Source of the DNA: Chitinophaga pinensis
Lineage (GTDB): Bacteria; Bacteroidota; Bacteroidia; Chitinophagales; CAMDFR01
Assembly (NCBI GenBank): GCA_945872405.1
Contig: CAMBZT010000001.1
Location: 32,001 to 96,000, forward strand
Direction of reading: 5' to 3'
Length of the DNA: 64,000 bases
Below, in pieces: positions 16,726 through 25,008 of this stretch. Both the position numbers and the translations under genes were made by a program. Under the pieces are notes generated by a model that ran no database searches, was not told where the DNA came from, and saw only the letters and a list, made by a program, of their open reading frames with translations. How positions within the stretch are numbered: position 1 is the stretch's first letter; each line of letters starts with the position of its first letter.

Positions 16726-17904
16726 ATGTCATCAATGGAAATTATAGAAGTTTCAACTGACCAAATAGCAAATGAGTTTCTGGATGTAGCGCGTATCATT
16801 TATAAAAATGATAGCGCTTGGGTATGTCCACTGGATGAGGATTTGAATGGTGTTTTTAATCCAGAAGAAAATACATTTTTTAAGCATGGTATTGCGAAAA
16901 GATGGATTTTAAAATCTGACGAAGGAAAGTTGGTTGGTAGAATAGCCGCATTTATTGATCACAAAAAAGCGAATGAGTCAGAGCAGCCTACTGGTGGTAT
17001 TGGTTTTTTTGAGTGTATCGATAATCAAGAGGCAGCGGATTTGCTGTTTGAGGTAGGTAAAATGTGGTTGCAAGAAAATAAAATGGATGCGATGGATGGT
17101 CCTATCAACTTTGGCGAGCCAGATAAATTTTGGGGTTGTTTGGTGGATGGATTTACACAACCGGCATATAATGTTGCCTACAACTTGCCATACTACCATA
17201 AGCTTTTCGAGCGCTATGGATTTCAAGTATATTATAATCAGGAAGGATTTCATTTTTATTTGCAAAAAGAGATTCCGGCAAGATTTTGGAAGATTGCTGA
17301 ATGGGTGGCAAAGAAGCCTGGCTATACTTTTGAGCATTTGAAATTTAATCAAATGGAAAAGTATGCGAAAGATTTCACGAAGGCATTTAATGAGGCATGG
17401 AAGGATTTTAAGGAAGATTTTGAACCTATGGAAACCGCCTATGTGATTAGTTTTTTGAAAAAAGCTAGAATGGTTTTGGAAGAGAAATTTATTTGGATAG
17501 CCTATTTTAATGGAGAGCCTATCGCTATTTATTTAATGTACCCAGACGTGAATCAAATTTTTAAGAATTTTAATGGTAAGTTAACGCTGTTGAACAAACT
17601 AAAACTTTTGTATATGGTTAAAACAAAAAAAATAACAAGAGCGAGAAGTGTGTTAATGGGAGTGGTACCTAAGTTTCAAGGATTAGGAATTGAGTCCGCT
17701 TTTATTTATCAATTAGATAAAGTGTTCAAAGAAATGCCTCAGTACACTGAATTAGAATTTTCATGGGTAGGAGATTTTAATCCAGCCATGCGTAAATTAT
17801 GGGAGTCTGTAGGTGCCGAATCAGCTAAAAAATATATCACCTATCGATATTTATTTGATAGAAATGCTCCTTTCAATCGTTATCCTATTCCAGTGCTGAA
17901 GTAA
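16726..17904 (+). CDS. GNAT-fold N-acetyltransferase-like protein, paralogue 1
   Basis: A 392-residue cytosolic protein with no signal or membrane segment. A GNAT acetyl-CoA-binding motif is visible in MGVVPKFQGLGIESAFIYQL near residue 320 (Q-G-x-G pattern). Strongly conserved blocks shared with the protein at 36479-37645 include EQPTGG, GFFEC, MDGP(I/V)NFGE, the YGFQVY segment and the C-terminal SW(V/I)GDFNP. The family is common in Bacteroidota and its substrate is unknown to me. The N-terminal half is not a standard GNAT domain and may be a second, diverged one. It stands after the intergenic element and probably has its own transcript. An internal ATG at 16735 is an alternative start. Confidence 0.75.
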   Translation: MSSMEIIEVSTDQIANEFLDVARIIYKNDSAWVCPLDEDLNGVFNPEENTFFKHGIAKRWILKSDEGKLVGRIAAFIDHKKANESEQPTGGIGFFECIDNQEAADLLFEVGKMWLQENKMDAMDGPINFGEPDKFWGCLVDGFTQPAYNVAYNLPYYHKLFERYGFQVYYNQEGFHFYLQKEIPARFWKIAEWVAKKPGYTFEHLKFNQMEKYAKDFTKAFNEAWKDFKEDFEPMETAYVISFLKKARMVLEEKFIWIAYFNGEPIAIYLMYPDVNQIFKNFNGKLTLLNKLKLLYMVKTKKITRARSVLMGVVPKFQGLGIESAFIYQLDKVFKEMPQYTELEFSWVGDFNPAMRKLWESVGAESAKKYITYRYLFDRNAPFNRYPIPVLK

Positions 17905-18166
17905 GAGTGAGGCAAGGTAGTTTGTTGAAAAATGTACGCTATGAAACTGAATATTATGTAATGTACACGTAAATAGAAATTCAATAATTCCTAATTTTGA
18001 CAATAATCCTTGCATTAACTTAATTATTTCGCTTTATATTTAGTTGAAGATTAGTGTTTGTTTTGTTCTCGTTCGATTACTGGATAAATCAATGAGAAGC
18101 ATCTTTAAAGTAAATATATTCAGGAAGCACCATTACTTTTTTATTTCTCTGAAGGAGGCTCAGATT

Positions 18167-18405
18167 ATGCTACAGGAAGCGGAGTAAAAAACCACTAAGA
18201 GTAAATTAAATTTCTTGAGCAAGCAAAAAAAATAACGGATTATAAAGCGGATTAAGAAAAGAAAAAACAGGAATATATGTTTGTTGGACTGTGTGCAATG
18301 CCTTTCATTTCAATCATTTTAGCTTACTTTATTTATAGAAGTGTAAGAGTGAAAAGTAATCAGAAGGCGGCGAAGAGATTATTTGTCTTCAGAATTGTTG
18401 GGTAA
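18167..18405 (+). pseudogene. Possible remnant of a small membrane-protein gene
   Basis: The 474-base gap 17905-18378 is AT-rich and has no intact gene. From 18167 short coding-like stretches with interrupting stops appear: MLQEAE, then IKFLEQAKKITDYKAD and EKKKQEY. They end in a 42-residue frame (ATG 18277 to TAA 18403-18405) beginning MFVGLCAMPFISIILAYFIY, a membrane helix with a basic tail. It overlaps the 3' end of the opposite gene by 27 bases. It could be an expressed short membrane peptide, but the broken upstream sequence in the same frame suggests decay. I see nothing else in the gap. Confidence 0.3.
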
Positions 18406-18720
18406 ATTTTTATTTAATTGTCCTATAACAATATAAGTAAAGATTAACATTAGTATTTCTGAAATAACAGCAGGAACAAAAACAAACAAGGCGACTATCA
18501 TCTTTTTTTCAGGTACGAAAAAGGAGATTGACCAGGCTAAAATAATACTTATAATTCTCGAGATAATTAGAATAGGAAAAGTTTGTGGGATGCTCACCAT
18601 TGCTTTAAAACGCAGTAAAACATACTGCATTAAGGCACCCATTAGAAAAACCACCATACCTACATTAGAAATATTAAAAAGCCATTCAGTGATGGGGATA
18701 AATGTATGTGACTCTTCCAA
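18379..18720 (-). CDS. Small integral membrane protein, function unknown
   Basis: A 113-residue protein with three likely membrane helices: about 18-38 (ISNVGMVVFLMGALMQYVLL), about 47-67 (FPILIISRIISIILAWSISF) and about 74-97 (VALFVFVPAVISEILMLIFT). The C-terminus is short, polar and charged. I do not recognise the family. It starts 24 bases after the fabI stop on the same strand and is probably co-transcribed with it; this alone does not show a role in lipid metabolism. Confidence 0.65.
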   Translation of the reverse strand: MEESHTFIPITEWLFNISNVGMVVFLMGALMQYVLLRFKAMVSIPQTFPILIISRIISIILAWSISFFVPEKKMIVALFVFVPAVISEILMLIFTYIVIGQLNKNLPNNSEDK

Positions 18721-18744
18721 ATTATTTGGTGTTATGATTTTTAA

Positions 18745-19551
18745 TTAAACTAGGTCTAGTATATCCTCACTAACCCCAGTATTTGAAAAACCACCATCAT
18801 GAAATAAATTCTGCATAGTAACCATTTTGGTCATGTCAGAAAACATCACGACTGTATATCTAGCACAATCTTCTGCGGTAGCATTTCCTAAAGGAGATAC
18901 CTTAGCAGCATAGCTAGTGAATTTATCAAAGCCTTTAATACCAGCACCAGCAGTAGTAGCTGTTGGTGATTGGGAGATTGTATTGATGCGTATCTTTTTT
19001 TCCTTACCTAAATAATAGCCAAATGAACGTGCGATAGATTCGAGAGCAGCTTTGTTATCTGCCATATCACTATAGCCAGGGAAAGCACGTTGTGCAGCAA
19101 TATAAGTTAAAGCTACAATAGAGCCCCAATCGTTTATTGCGTCAAGTTTACGAGCTGTTTGTATTACCCTGTGAAACGAAAGAGCACTGATGTCCATGGC
19201 CTTTAAAAAATAGTCATAATTGAGCTCAGTATAAGGTAAGCCCTTACGGACATTGATAGACATGCCAATTGAGTGTAAGATAAAATCAACTTTACCCCCA
19301 AGAATTTCCATTGATTTTGAAAACAAATTTTCAAGGTCTGGCATAGAAGTGGCGTCAGCTGGAATTATTTCGGCATTGCAGAGTTCACCTAATTTTTTTA
19401 TCTCACCAAAGCGCATTGCGACTGGAGCATTGGTCAAGGTAAAAACGGCACCTTGTCTTTTTGCTTCTAAGGCTACTTTCCATGCAATACTATTTTCGTC
19501 TAAAGCTCCGAAAATGATTCCTCTTTTCCCTTCTAATAAATTATTTGACAT
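18745..19551 (-). CDS. fabI: Enoyl-[acyl-carrier-protein] reductase, NADH-dependent
   Basis: FabI reduces trans-2-enoyl-ACP in the last step of each cycle of type II fatty acid synthesis. The 268 residues form a short-chain dehydrogenase fold with an N-terminal nucleotide-binding segment (KRGIIFGALDENSIAW, the FabI variant of the glycine motif) and the signature Tyr-x9-Tyr-x6-Lys in LTYIAAQRAFPGYSDMADNK, which supplies the second, catalytic Tyr and Lys. The C-terminal substrate loop QSPTATTAGAGIKGFDKF is also family-like; E. coli has GPIRTLAASGI at this place. The length is normal. It shows that the cell has ordinary type II fatty acid synthesis, so the large PKS is not needed for bulk lipids. 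Confidence 0.95.
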   Translation of the reverse strand: MSNNLLEGKRGIIFGALDENSIAWKVALEAKRQGAVFTLTNAPVAMRFGEIKKLGELCNAEIIPADATSMPDLENLFSKSMEILGGKVDFILHSIGMSINVRKGLPYTELNYDYFLKAMDISALSFHRVIQTARKLDAINDWGSIVALTYIAAQRAFPGYSDMADNKAALESIARSFGYYLGKEKKIRINTISQSPTATTAGAGIKGFDKFTSYAAKVSPLGNATAEDCARYTVVMFSDMTKMVTMQNLFHDGGFSNTGVSEDILDLV

Positions 19552-19590
19552 GTTATTTCTATTGATTTACTAGACGAAAATACGATTATT

Positions 19591-21255
19591 TTACGGAGTT
19601 GCCAAAAGCTCCTTTGCATTACTTAAGGCGCCATCTGTAATATTATCCCCAGCCAGCATGGCTGCTATTTCATGAAGTCGATCTTCGTTTATTAGTTCTT
19701 TCACACTTGCAAATGTTTGATCTGTGGTAGTGTTTTTGTAGATATGAAAATGTTTTTGTCCACGTGCTGCTATCTGAGGCAGATGAGTGATACAAATCAG
19801 TTGGTGTCGTTGGCTCATTTCATTTAATACTTCTGCCGTTTTTGCAGCAATATTTCCAGAGATACCCGTATCTATCTCATCAAAAATCATTGTTGGAAGT
19901 GAGACCGACGAAGCAAGAATAGATTTGATACTCAACATCAGTCTAGATAGCTCTCCACCACTTGCCACCTTTCTAATTTCTTTTAGCTCCCCACCTTTGT
20001 TAGCGCTGAACATAAATACGATAGAATCTATACCATTCACTAAAAAGATATTTTTCTCAAAAATCTTCTGTTCAATAATAAGCCTGGCATCTGGCATCCC
20101 AACTTTTTGCAAAGTTTCCATTACTTTTTTTTCAATTAATTGAAACACATTACTTCGACTCTTTGCCAGCTTATTCCCTTCTTTTGAGAGCACTAATTCT
20201 AAGCTCACTATTTCATTATTTATTTTCTCGATATCCTTCTCTACATTGTCAAAGGACGTTGATTGAATAGCGAGGGACTCTCTAATCTTCATTAAGGATA
20301 AGACGTCTAGTGCCCCATGTTTTTTTTGTAACTTGTATAAAATCGATAAAGTAGCATTTATCTCTTCCATTCTTGACGGATCAAAGGTGGTATTCCCTTC
20401 CATTAAACTGATTTCCTTTTCGATGTCTTCTAGCTCAATTTTGCAACTTTCTATTCTATCGTAGAGTTGTTTTATCCGATTATTGATATCCTTTATGGGA
20501 CGCAATGCACTGTTTACTTGCTGTAATTGATTTAAAACACTTGCCTCATCATCACCCAAAACGTACATTGCTGTATGTAGTTTAGATTTAATTTCTTCTG
20601 TATGATTTAAGGTTTTTAAATCTGCTTCAAGTGCCATTTGATCGATATCTTCAAGCACTACCTCATTAAGTTCTAACAGTTGAAAACGCACATAATCAGC
20701 TTCCCGATTGGCCTGTGTTTTTTTTTCTTCTAGTAATCTTAACTGTGAAAGTAAAATCTGCCTATTATAAAAAAGGTTTTGATACGTGGTGGAAATTGTG
20801 TTGTTATCAGCCACTGAATCAACAATAAATAACTGATAATTATTTTCACCAATTTCTAAAGTTTCGTTTTGACTATGCAAATCCACCAAGTGCGAAGTGA
20901 TAATCTTAAGCGCCTTCAAGGTGGCAGGAGTGTCGTTCACAAAAGCCCTTGATTTACCATTGGGCAATATTTCTCGACGTATAATGGTATCTAAAGAATA
21001 ATCTAATTCTTCTTTCTGAAAGAGGTTTTGTAAATCAATATTTCTTAAATCGAAATGTGCTTCAATTACACATTTTTCATTTTTATCACGTAGTATACCA
21101 GTCTCTGCACGTTCCCCAAGAATAAGGCTCATAGCACCTAATAGGATAGACTTACCTGCGCCAGTCTCACCCGTTATAATATTCATCTGTTTAGAAAAAT
21201 TAATTTCTAATGAATCTATGATGGCGTAATTTTTGATTGATAATTGCTGTAGCAT
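19591..21255 (-). CDS. recN: DNA repair protein RecN (SMC-like ATPase)
   Basis: RecN acts in double-strand break repair as an SMC-like ATPase with a central coiled coil. The 554 residues begin MLQQLSIKNYAIIDSLEINF, the family's standard opening. Walker A is GETGAGKS at about 30-37. The centre (about 160-370) is rich in Glu and Lys heptads. The ABC signature ASGGELSRLMLSIK and Walker B PTMIFDEIDTGISG follow near 430-480. An upstream in-frame ATG at 21333 would add 26 unusual residues and would place the promoter inside the gene, so 21255 was chosen. The -7 element CAAAAATA (plus strand, TATTTTTG in sense) ends only four bases before this start. Confidence 0.94.
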   Translation of the reverse strand: MLQQLSIKNYAIIDSLEINFSKQMNIITGETGAGKSILLGAMSLILGERAETGILRDKNEKCVIEAHFDLRNIDLQNLFQKEELDYSLDTIIRREILPNGKSRAFVNDTPATLKALKIITSHLVDLHSQNETLEIGENNYQLFIVDSVADNNTISTTYQNLFYNRQILLSQLRLLEEKKTQANREADYVRFQLLELNEVVLEDIDQMALEADLKTLNHTEEIKSKLHTAMYVLGDDEASVLNQLQQVNSALRPIKDINNRIKQLYDRIESCKIELEDIEKEISLMEGNTTFDPSRMEEINATLSILYKLQKKHGALDVLSLMKIRESLAIQSTSFDNVEKDIEKINNEIVSLELVLSKEGNKLAKSRSNVFQLIEKKVMETLQKVGMPDARLIIEQKIFEKNIFLVNGIDSIVFMFSANKGGELKEIRKVASGGELSRLMLSIKSILASSVSLPTMIFDEIDTGISGNIAAKTAEVLNEMSQRHQLICITHLPQIAARGQKHFHIYKNTTTDQTFASVKELINEDRLHEIAAMLAGDNITDGALSNAKELLATP

Positions 21256-21259
21256 AATA

Positions 21260-21267
21260 CAAAAATA
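21260..21267 (-). promoter_or_regulatory. -7 element abutting the recN start
   Basis: The sense reading is TATTTTTG, a full TAnnTTTG match, with four bases between it and the ATG. Transcription would begin at or very near the A of the start codon, giving a leaderless mRNA. No clear -33 TTTG at 19 bases. Confidence 0.45.
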
Positions 21268-21407
21268 GGCTTTTGTCGTTCCGAAAATTTTAGTCTCCAA
21301 AAAGTCTTCCCTAACTTCGAACAAATATAACATTTCAGGAGGCAGTGTATCTTCCTTTTACTATAATTACGCAGCTATTTTACAAGAATCAGTTGTGAAT
21401 ACAGTTC

Positions 21408-23843
21408 TTATTTAACTTTAGTTGCTTTTTTATCTGAGGTTATCTCTTGCTTTCCTTTTTTTACATCTACCGCAACAGGTTTTTTTGAAATTGTTATGGG
21501 AGCTTTGCTTGGTGGTGGTGTAGGCGTCACTTTCTTATCTACTAGAACGGATGGCTTTTTATCTATAATTTTAGAAGTTTTAGAAGTATCTTTAATGGCA
21601 GTGGTGGTCGACTTGTCAAACTCTTCCCCATAGTCATCTATGTTATAGCTAGATTCTGCTTGATACTTTCCACAATCCAATTCTATCGTCATGTTCTCAG
21701 GCTTTTCAAAACGTTTTAATAAATCAATTCCAATGCTAGAATCTGCATATACCTTCTGAAAAAAGCGACCCCAAACAGGTAAAGCTTGTACTGCACCTTG
21801 TCCATAAGTGATGCTTCTGAAACGTACGAAACGATCATCGCATCCCGACCAAACCCCTGCAATCAAATCTGGTGTAAGTCCTATAAACCACGCATCTGAT
21901 TGGTTTTGTGTCGTGCCCGTTTTACCAACGATATCAGTTTTTAAATTGTATTTGTAAATCAATCTTTTTGCAGTTCCTTCGCTTACCACTCCACGCATCA
22001 ATTCAATCATCGCATAGGCTGTATTTTCATCTAATACCTCATGACGTTCAGCAGAAAATTCTTGAAGAATATTGCCATTCTTATCTTCGATGCGCTCAAC
22101 AAAAAACGGCTTCGTGTAAATTCCATTGTTGACATACGTTGTATAGGCACCAATCATCTGCTCTAATGGTATATCAGCAGAGCCTAAGCAAATGGATGGG
22201 GAATTGGGAATAAATGCAGTAATGCCCATGTCATGAACCATTGTGATGACAGCTTCTGGAGTCATTTCGTGCATTAAATAGGCAGAAACAGTATTTACTG
22301 AATTCGCTAATGCCTGTTTTAATGTCATCATGCCACCTGCTTTTCCTCCTGAATTATGTGGTGTCCAGTTTTGAACTAAATGCCAACGAGGATCTTCTTT
22401 GTGGAATGTTATGGAAGAGGAAGGTACTAGCTGACAAGGAGAAAAACCTTTATCTCGAATAGCAACAGTATATACAAATGGTTTAAAAGTTGAGCCAACT
22501 TGACGTGCTGTGCGACAATGATCCAATTGGAAATATTTGTAATTGATACCACCTACCCATGCTTTCACAAATCCATTTTTTGGATCTACTGCTATAAATC
22601 CAGTTTCTAAAAACATACGCATATATTTGATTGAATCCAACACACTCATCATAGTATCTTTTTCTCCTTCCCAAGAAAAAACTTTCATTTTATGAGGTAT
22701 TTTTAGTAAGGCTTCTATCTCTGATTCGTTCTTCCCTACCTTTTTATAAGCCTTATACCAATTACAGGCTTGTACAGTTTTTTTCCATTCATCCTGATGG
22801 TCTTTCCATGGATTACCACCTTTCCAATGCTGAAAAAATATTTTCTGTAACGCAGAGAAATGTTCACTCACCGATTCTTCAGCATATTTTTGCATTCTAG
22901 AGTCGATGGTGGTGTAAATTTTTAGTCCATCTCGATAGATATCATACTCTGTACCGTCTGCTTTTTTATTTTTGTGGCACCAATCTTTTAACCATTCCTT
23001 TAAGCTCATTCTAAAGTAAGGAGCTAATCCATCAGTATGATCAACTAGCTTAAAATCTAGTTTAATGGGCAATGCTTGTAGACTGTCCTTTTGACTTTCT
23101 GTTAAATAACCATATTTAAACATTTGCGCCAACACCACATTCCGTCTCATCTTCGAAGCTTCAGGGTGCAATCGAGGATTATATCTGTATGGTGCCTGAA
23201 GCATCCCGACAAGAATTGCTGCTTCTTCTACTTTAAGTGAATCAGTGGGCTTGTTAAAATAAGTTTTTGCAGCTGTTTTTACACCAAATGCATTATCGCT
23301 AAATTCTACTGTATTAAAATACAAGGTCATGATTTCATCCTTGGTAAAAGATCTTTCTAACTTGATAGCAATGATCCATTCTTTTAGTTTCCTAAACGCT
23401 AATTGTAATTTGTTTAACTTCTCGCCACGCGGGAAAAGATTTTTTGCTAATTGCTGTGTAATGGTGCTACCACCCCCTTTTGAGTTACGCAATAAAAAAC
23501 CTTTAAATACTCTGGCAATTGCCTCGGCATCTACGCCAGTATGATTGTAAAAACGAACATCTTCTGTCGCTAACAAAGCGTTTTTTAAAGAAGCAGGAAA
23601 TTCTTGGAACTTTGAATTGGAGCGATTTTCATCATAATAAGTGCCTAGGGTTACATTGTCTGCTGAGATTACCTCTGAGGCTAAATAACTGTTTGGATTT
23701 TGCAAATCTATAATCTTGGGCATGTATCCGATAAAGCCAAGATCAATCAAAATGAAAAGAATTAGGAATAGAATAGCAAAAACTAAAAATCCCAACCAAA
23801 ATTTTTTAAGATATGGTAGATATGGTCGTTTATTTGTACTCAT
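21408..23843 (-). CDS. Class A penicillin-binding protein (bifunctional transglycosylase/transpeptidase, PBP1A type)
   Basis: This enzyme polymerises lipid II and cross-links peptidoglycan in the periplasm. The 811 residues have a short basic cytoplasmic end, a membrane helix about 14-37 (FWLGFLVFAILFLILFILI), a GT51 glycosyltransferase about 65-250 with ATEDVRFYNHTGVD (catalytic Glu) and GGGSTITQQLAKNLF, and a transpeptidase domain with the S-x-x-K box GSTFKPFVY, the S-x-N box NSVNTVS and the KTGTTQNQSDAW box. The last 65 residues are a Lys/Pro/Ser/Thr-rich tail without a recognisable fold, probably disordered. It is monocistronic, with a -7 element three bases from the start codon. Confidence 0.94.
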   Translation of the reverse strand: MSTNKRPYLPYLKKFWLGFLVFAILFLILFILIDLGFIGYMPKIIDLQNPNSYLASEVISADNVTLGTYYDENRSNSKFQEFPASLKNALLATEDVRFYNHTGVDAEAIARVFKGFLLRNSKGGGSTITQQLAKNLFPRGEKLNKLQLAFRKLKEWIIAIKLERSFTKDEIMTLYFNTVEFSDNAFGVKTAAKTYFNKPTDSLKVEEAAILVGMLQAPYRYNPRLHPEASKMRRNVVLAQMFKYGYLTESQKDSLQALPIKLDFKLVDHTDGLAPYFRMSLKEWLKDWCHKNKKADGTEYDIYRDGLKIYTTIDSRMQKYAEESVSEHFSALQKIFFQHWKGGNPWKDHQDEWKKTVQACNWYKAYKKVGKNESEIEALLKIPHKMKVFSWEGEKDTMMSVLDSIKYMRMFLETGFIAVDPKNGFVKAWVGGINYKYFQLDHCRTARQVGSTFKPFVYTVAIRDKGFSPCQLVPSSSITFHKEDPRWHLVQNWTPHNSGGKAGGMMTLKQALANSVNTVSAYLMHEMTPEAVITMVHDMGITAFIPNSPSICLGSADIPLEQMIGAYTTYVNNGIYTKPFFVERIEDKNGNILQEFSAERHEVLDENTAYAMIELMRGVVSEGTAKRLIYKYNLKTDIVGKTGTTQNQSDAWFIGLTPDLIAGVWSGCDDRFVRFRSITYGQGAVQALPVWGRFFQKVYADSSIGIDLLKRFEKPENMTIELDCGKYQAESSYNIDDYGEEFDKSTTTAIKDTSKTSKIIDKKPSVLVDKKVTPTPPPSKAPITISKKPVAVDVKKGKQEITSDKKATKVK

Positions 23844-23846
23844 TTG

Positions 23847-23854
23847 TAAAGGTA
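23847..23854 (-). promoter_or_regulatory. -7 element abutting the PBP1A start
   Basis: The sense reading is TACCTTTA, seven of eight matches to TAnnTTTG, with three bases before the ATG. As for recN, this implies a leaderless or nearly leaderless transcript. Confidence 0.35.
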
Positions 23855-23973
23855 AAAATAATTAAATAAAGCATGAATAGTTCAGCTTATTTTCAACATG
23901 TTGATAGCAAAGTAATAAAAAGAAACTAGTGATTGTTTAAAAACGTGTAATAAGCATATTCGGAAGGAAGATT

Positions 23974-25002
23974 TTATGATCCAATCATCTCTGTCTCATC
24001 CCTTCCGGTTAAGTCTTTAATGTAAAATTCTACTAGTATAAAGAAATAGGAGATAATCAATGGACCTAAAATAATGCCTATAAAACCAAAAATCTTAATA
24101 CCTAAAATGACGCCAAAAATAGTGATGAGTGGATGTACATCGGCAAGTTTTTTTTGTAAAATTAGACGGATTAAATTGTCAATATTGGTAATGATTATAA
24201 TGCTGTAAAGCAATAAGCCAATAGCTTGCGGCATACGACTCACTGCCAATAAATAGCCACAAACCGGTAACCAAATAATGGTGGTGCCCACTACGGGTAT
24301 CACAGAAAATAGTCCAGTTAGAATAGCCCATAAATAAGCATCTTCCACTCCAAATATCATATATCCAATCCATGCCACTACACCTTGAATCAACCCTAAA
24401 AGTGGAATTCCAATTGCGTTGGAATGTATATTTAACTTAAACTCCTTTAATATGAGCTGAGTTTTAGATTTAGAAAATGGCGTGAAGTGTAGTATCCATT
24501 TTTCAAATTTACGATTTTCAGCAAGCATAAAATACAAGACAAAATACATCATCAGAACCTGTGTGATGGTAGTTGCAGTTGAGTTCATAAGTACTGGTGC
24601 TTGTCGTGTTACAAAAGGAACCACCTCTCCCAATAGGTTTAAATCTGAAAGGCCAATATCTAATCTCTCTAAAAGTATATAAAGTTCTTTTTGTATAGCT
24701 TCTAAAAAAAACTGATAATTATTTAATAAAAGCGATACCTTGGATAAGAGTAAAAGTGAGATGATGATGGTGGGTACAAGAATAATTAAAAAGGATAAAA
24801 ACAAAATGAAAGAAGTAGCTAGCGTTCGATTCCACTTCTTCTTCTCAATCAAATAAAAAACCAATGGACGTGCAATGACATAAATAATGATAGCGCCAAG
24901 TAAACTATTCAGAAAGGTAGAAAGGTAATAGCAGATCAAGGCTCCTAAAACGAGCATACTAATATTGAGTACACTTAATTTGAGGGTATTTCGATCATTC
25001 AT
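23974..25002 (-). CDS. AI-2E/PerM-family transporter
   Basis: A 342-residue polytopic membrane protein. Hydrophobic segments occur at about 8-48 (two helices), 62-88, 145-165 and then a dense C-terminal group from about 195 to 330. The central GIPLLGLIQGVVAWIGYMIF and the later PVVGTTIIWLPVCGYLL are typical of the AI-2E family permeases (TqsA, PerM, YdiK). Members export or exchange varied small molecules or ions, and the substrate cannot be told from sequence. It starts 6 bases after the stop of the PorW/SprE-like gene on the same strand and is probably in that operon. Confidence 0.85.
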   Translation of the reverse strand: MNDRNTLKLSVLNISMLVLGALICYYLSTFLNSLLGAIIIYVIARPLVFYLIEKKKWNRTLATSFILFLSFLIILVPTIIISLLLLSKVSLLLNNYQFFLEAIQKELYILLERLDIGLSDLNLLGEVVPFVTRQAPVLMNSTATTITQVLMMYFVLYFMLAENRKFEKWILHFTPFSKSKTQLILKEFKLNIHSNAIGIPLLGLIQGVVAWIGYMIFGVEDAYLWAILTGLFSVIPVVGTTIIWLPVCGYLLAVSRMPQAIGLLLYSIIIITNIDNLIRLILQKKLADVHPLITIFGVILGIKIFGFIGIILGPLIISYFFILVEFYIKDLTGRDETEMIGS

Positions 25003-25008
25003 ACTACT

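Noticed and set aside
16978-17352. 124-codon minus-strand frame inside the first GNAT-like gene
   Set aside because: The second paralogue has a matching minus-strand frame in the same place (36671-36991), which shows that both are by-products of the conserved sense protein.
17905-18160. Possible regulatory RNA in the gap after the first GNAT-like gene
   Set aside because: AT-rich sequence without a stable stem, promoter match or conserved box; nothing supportable.
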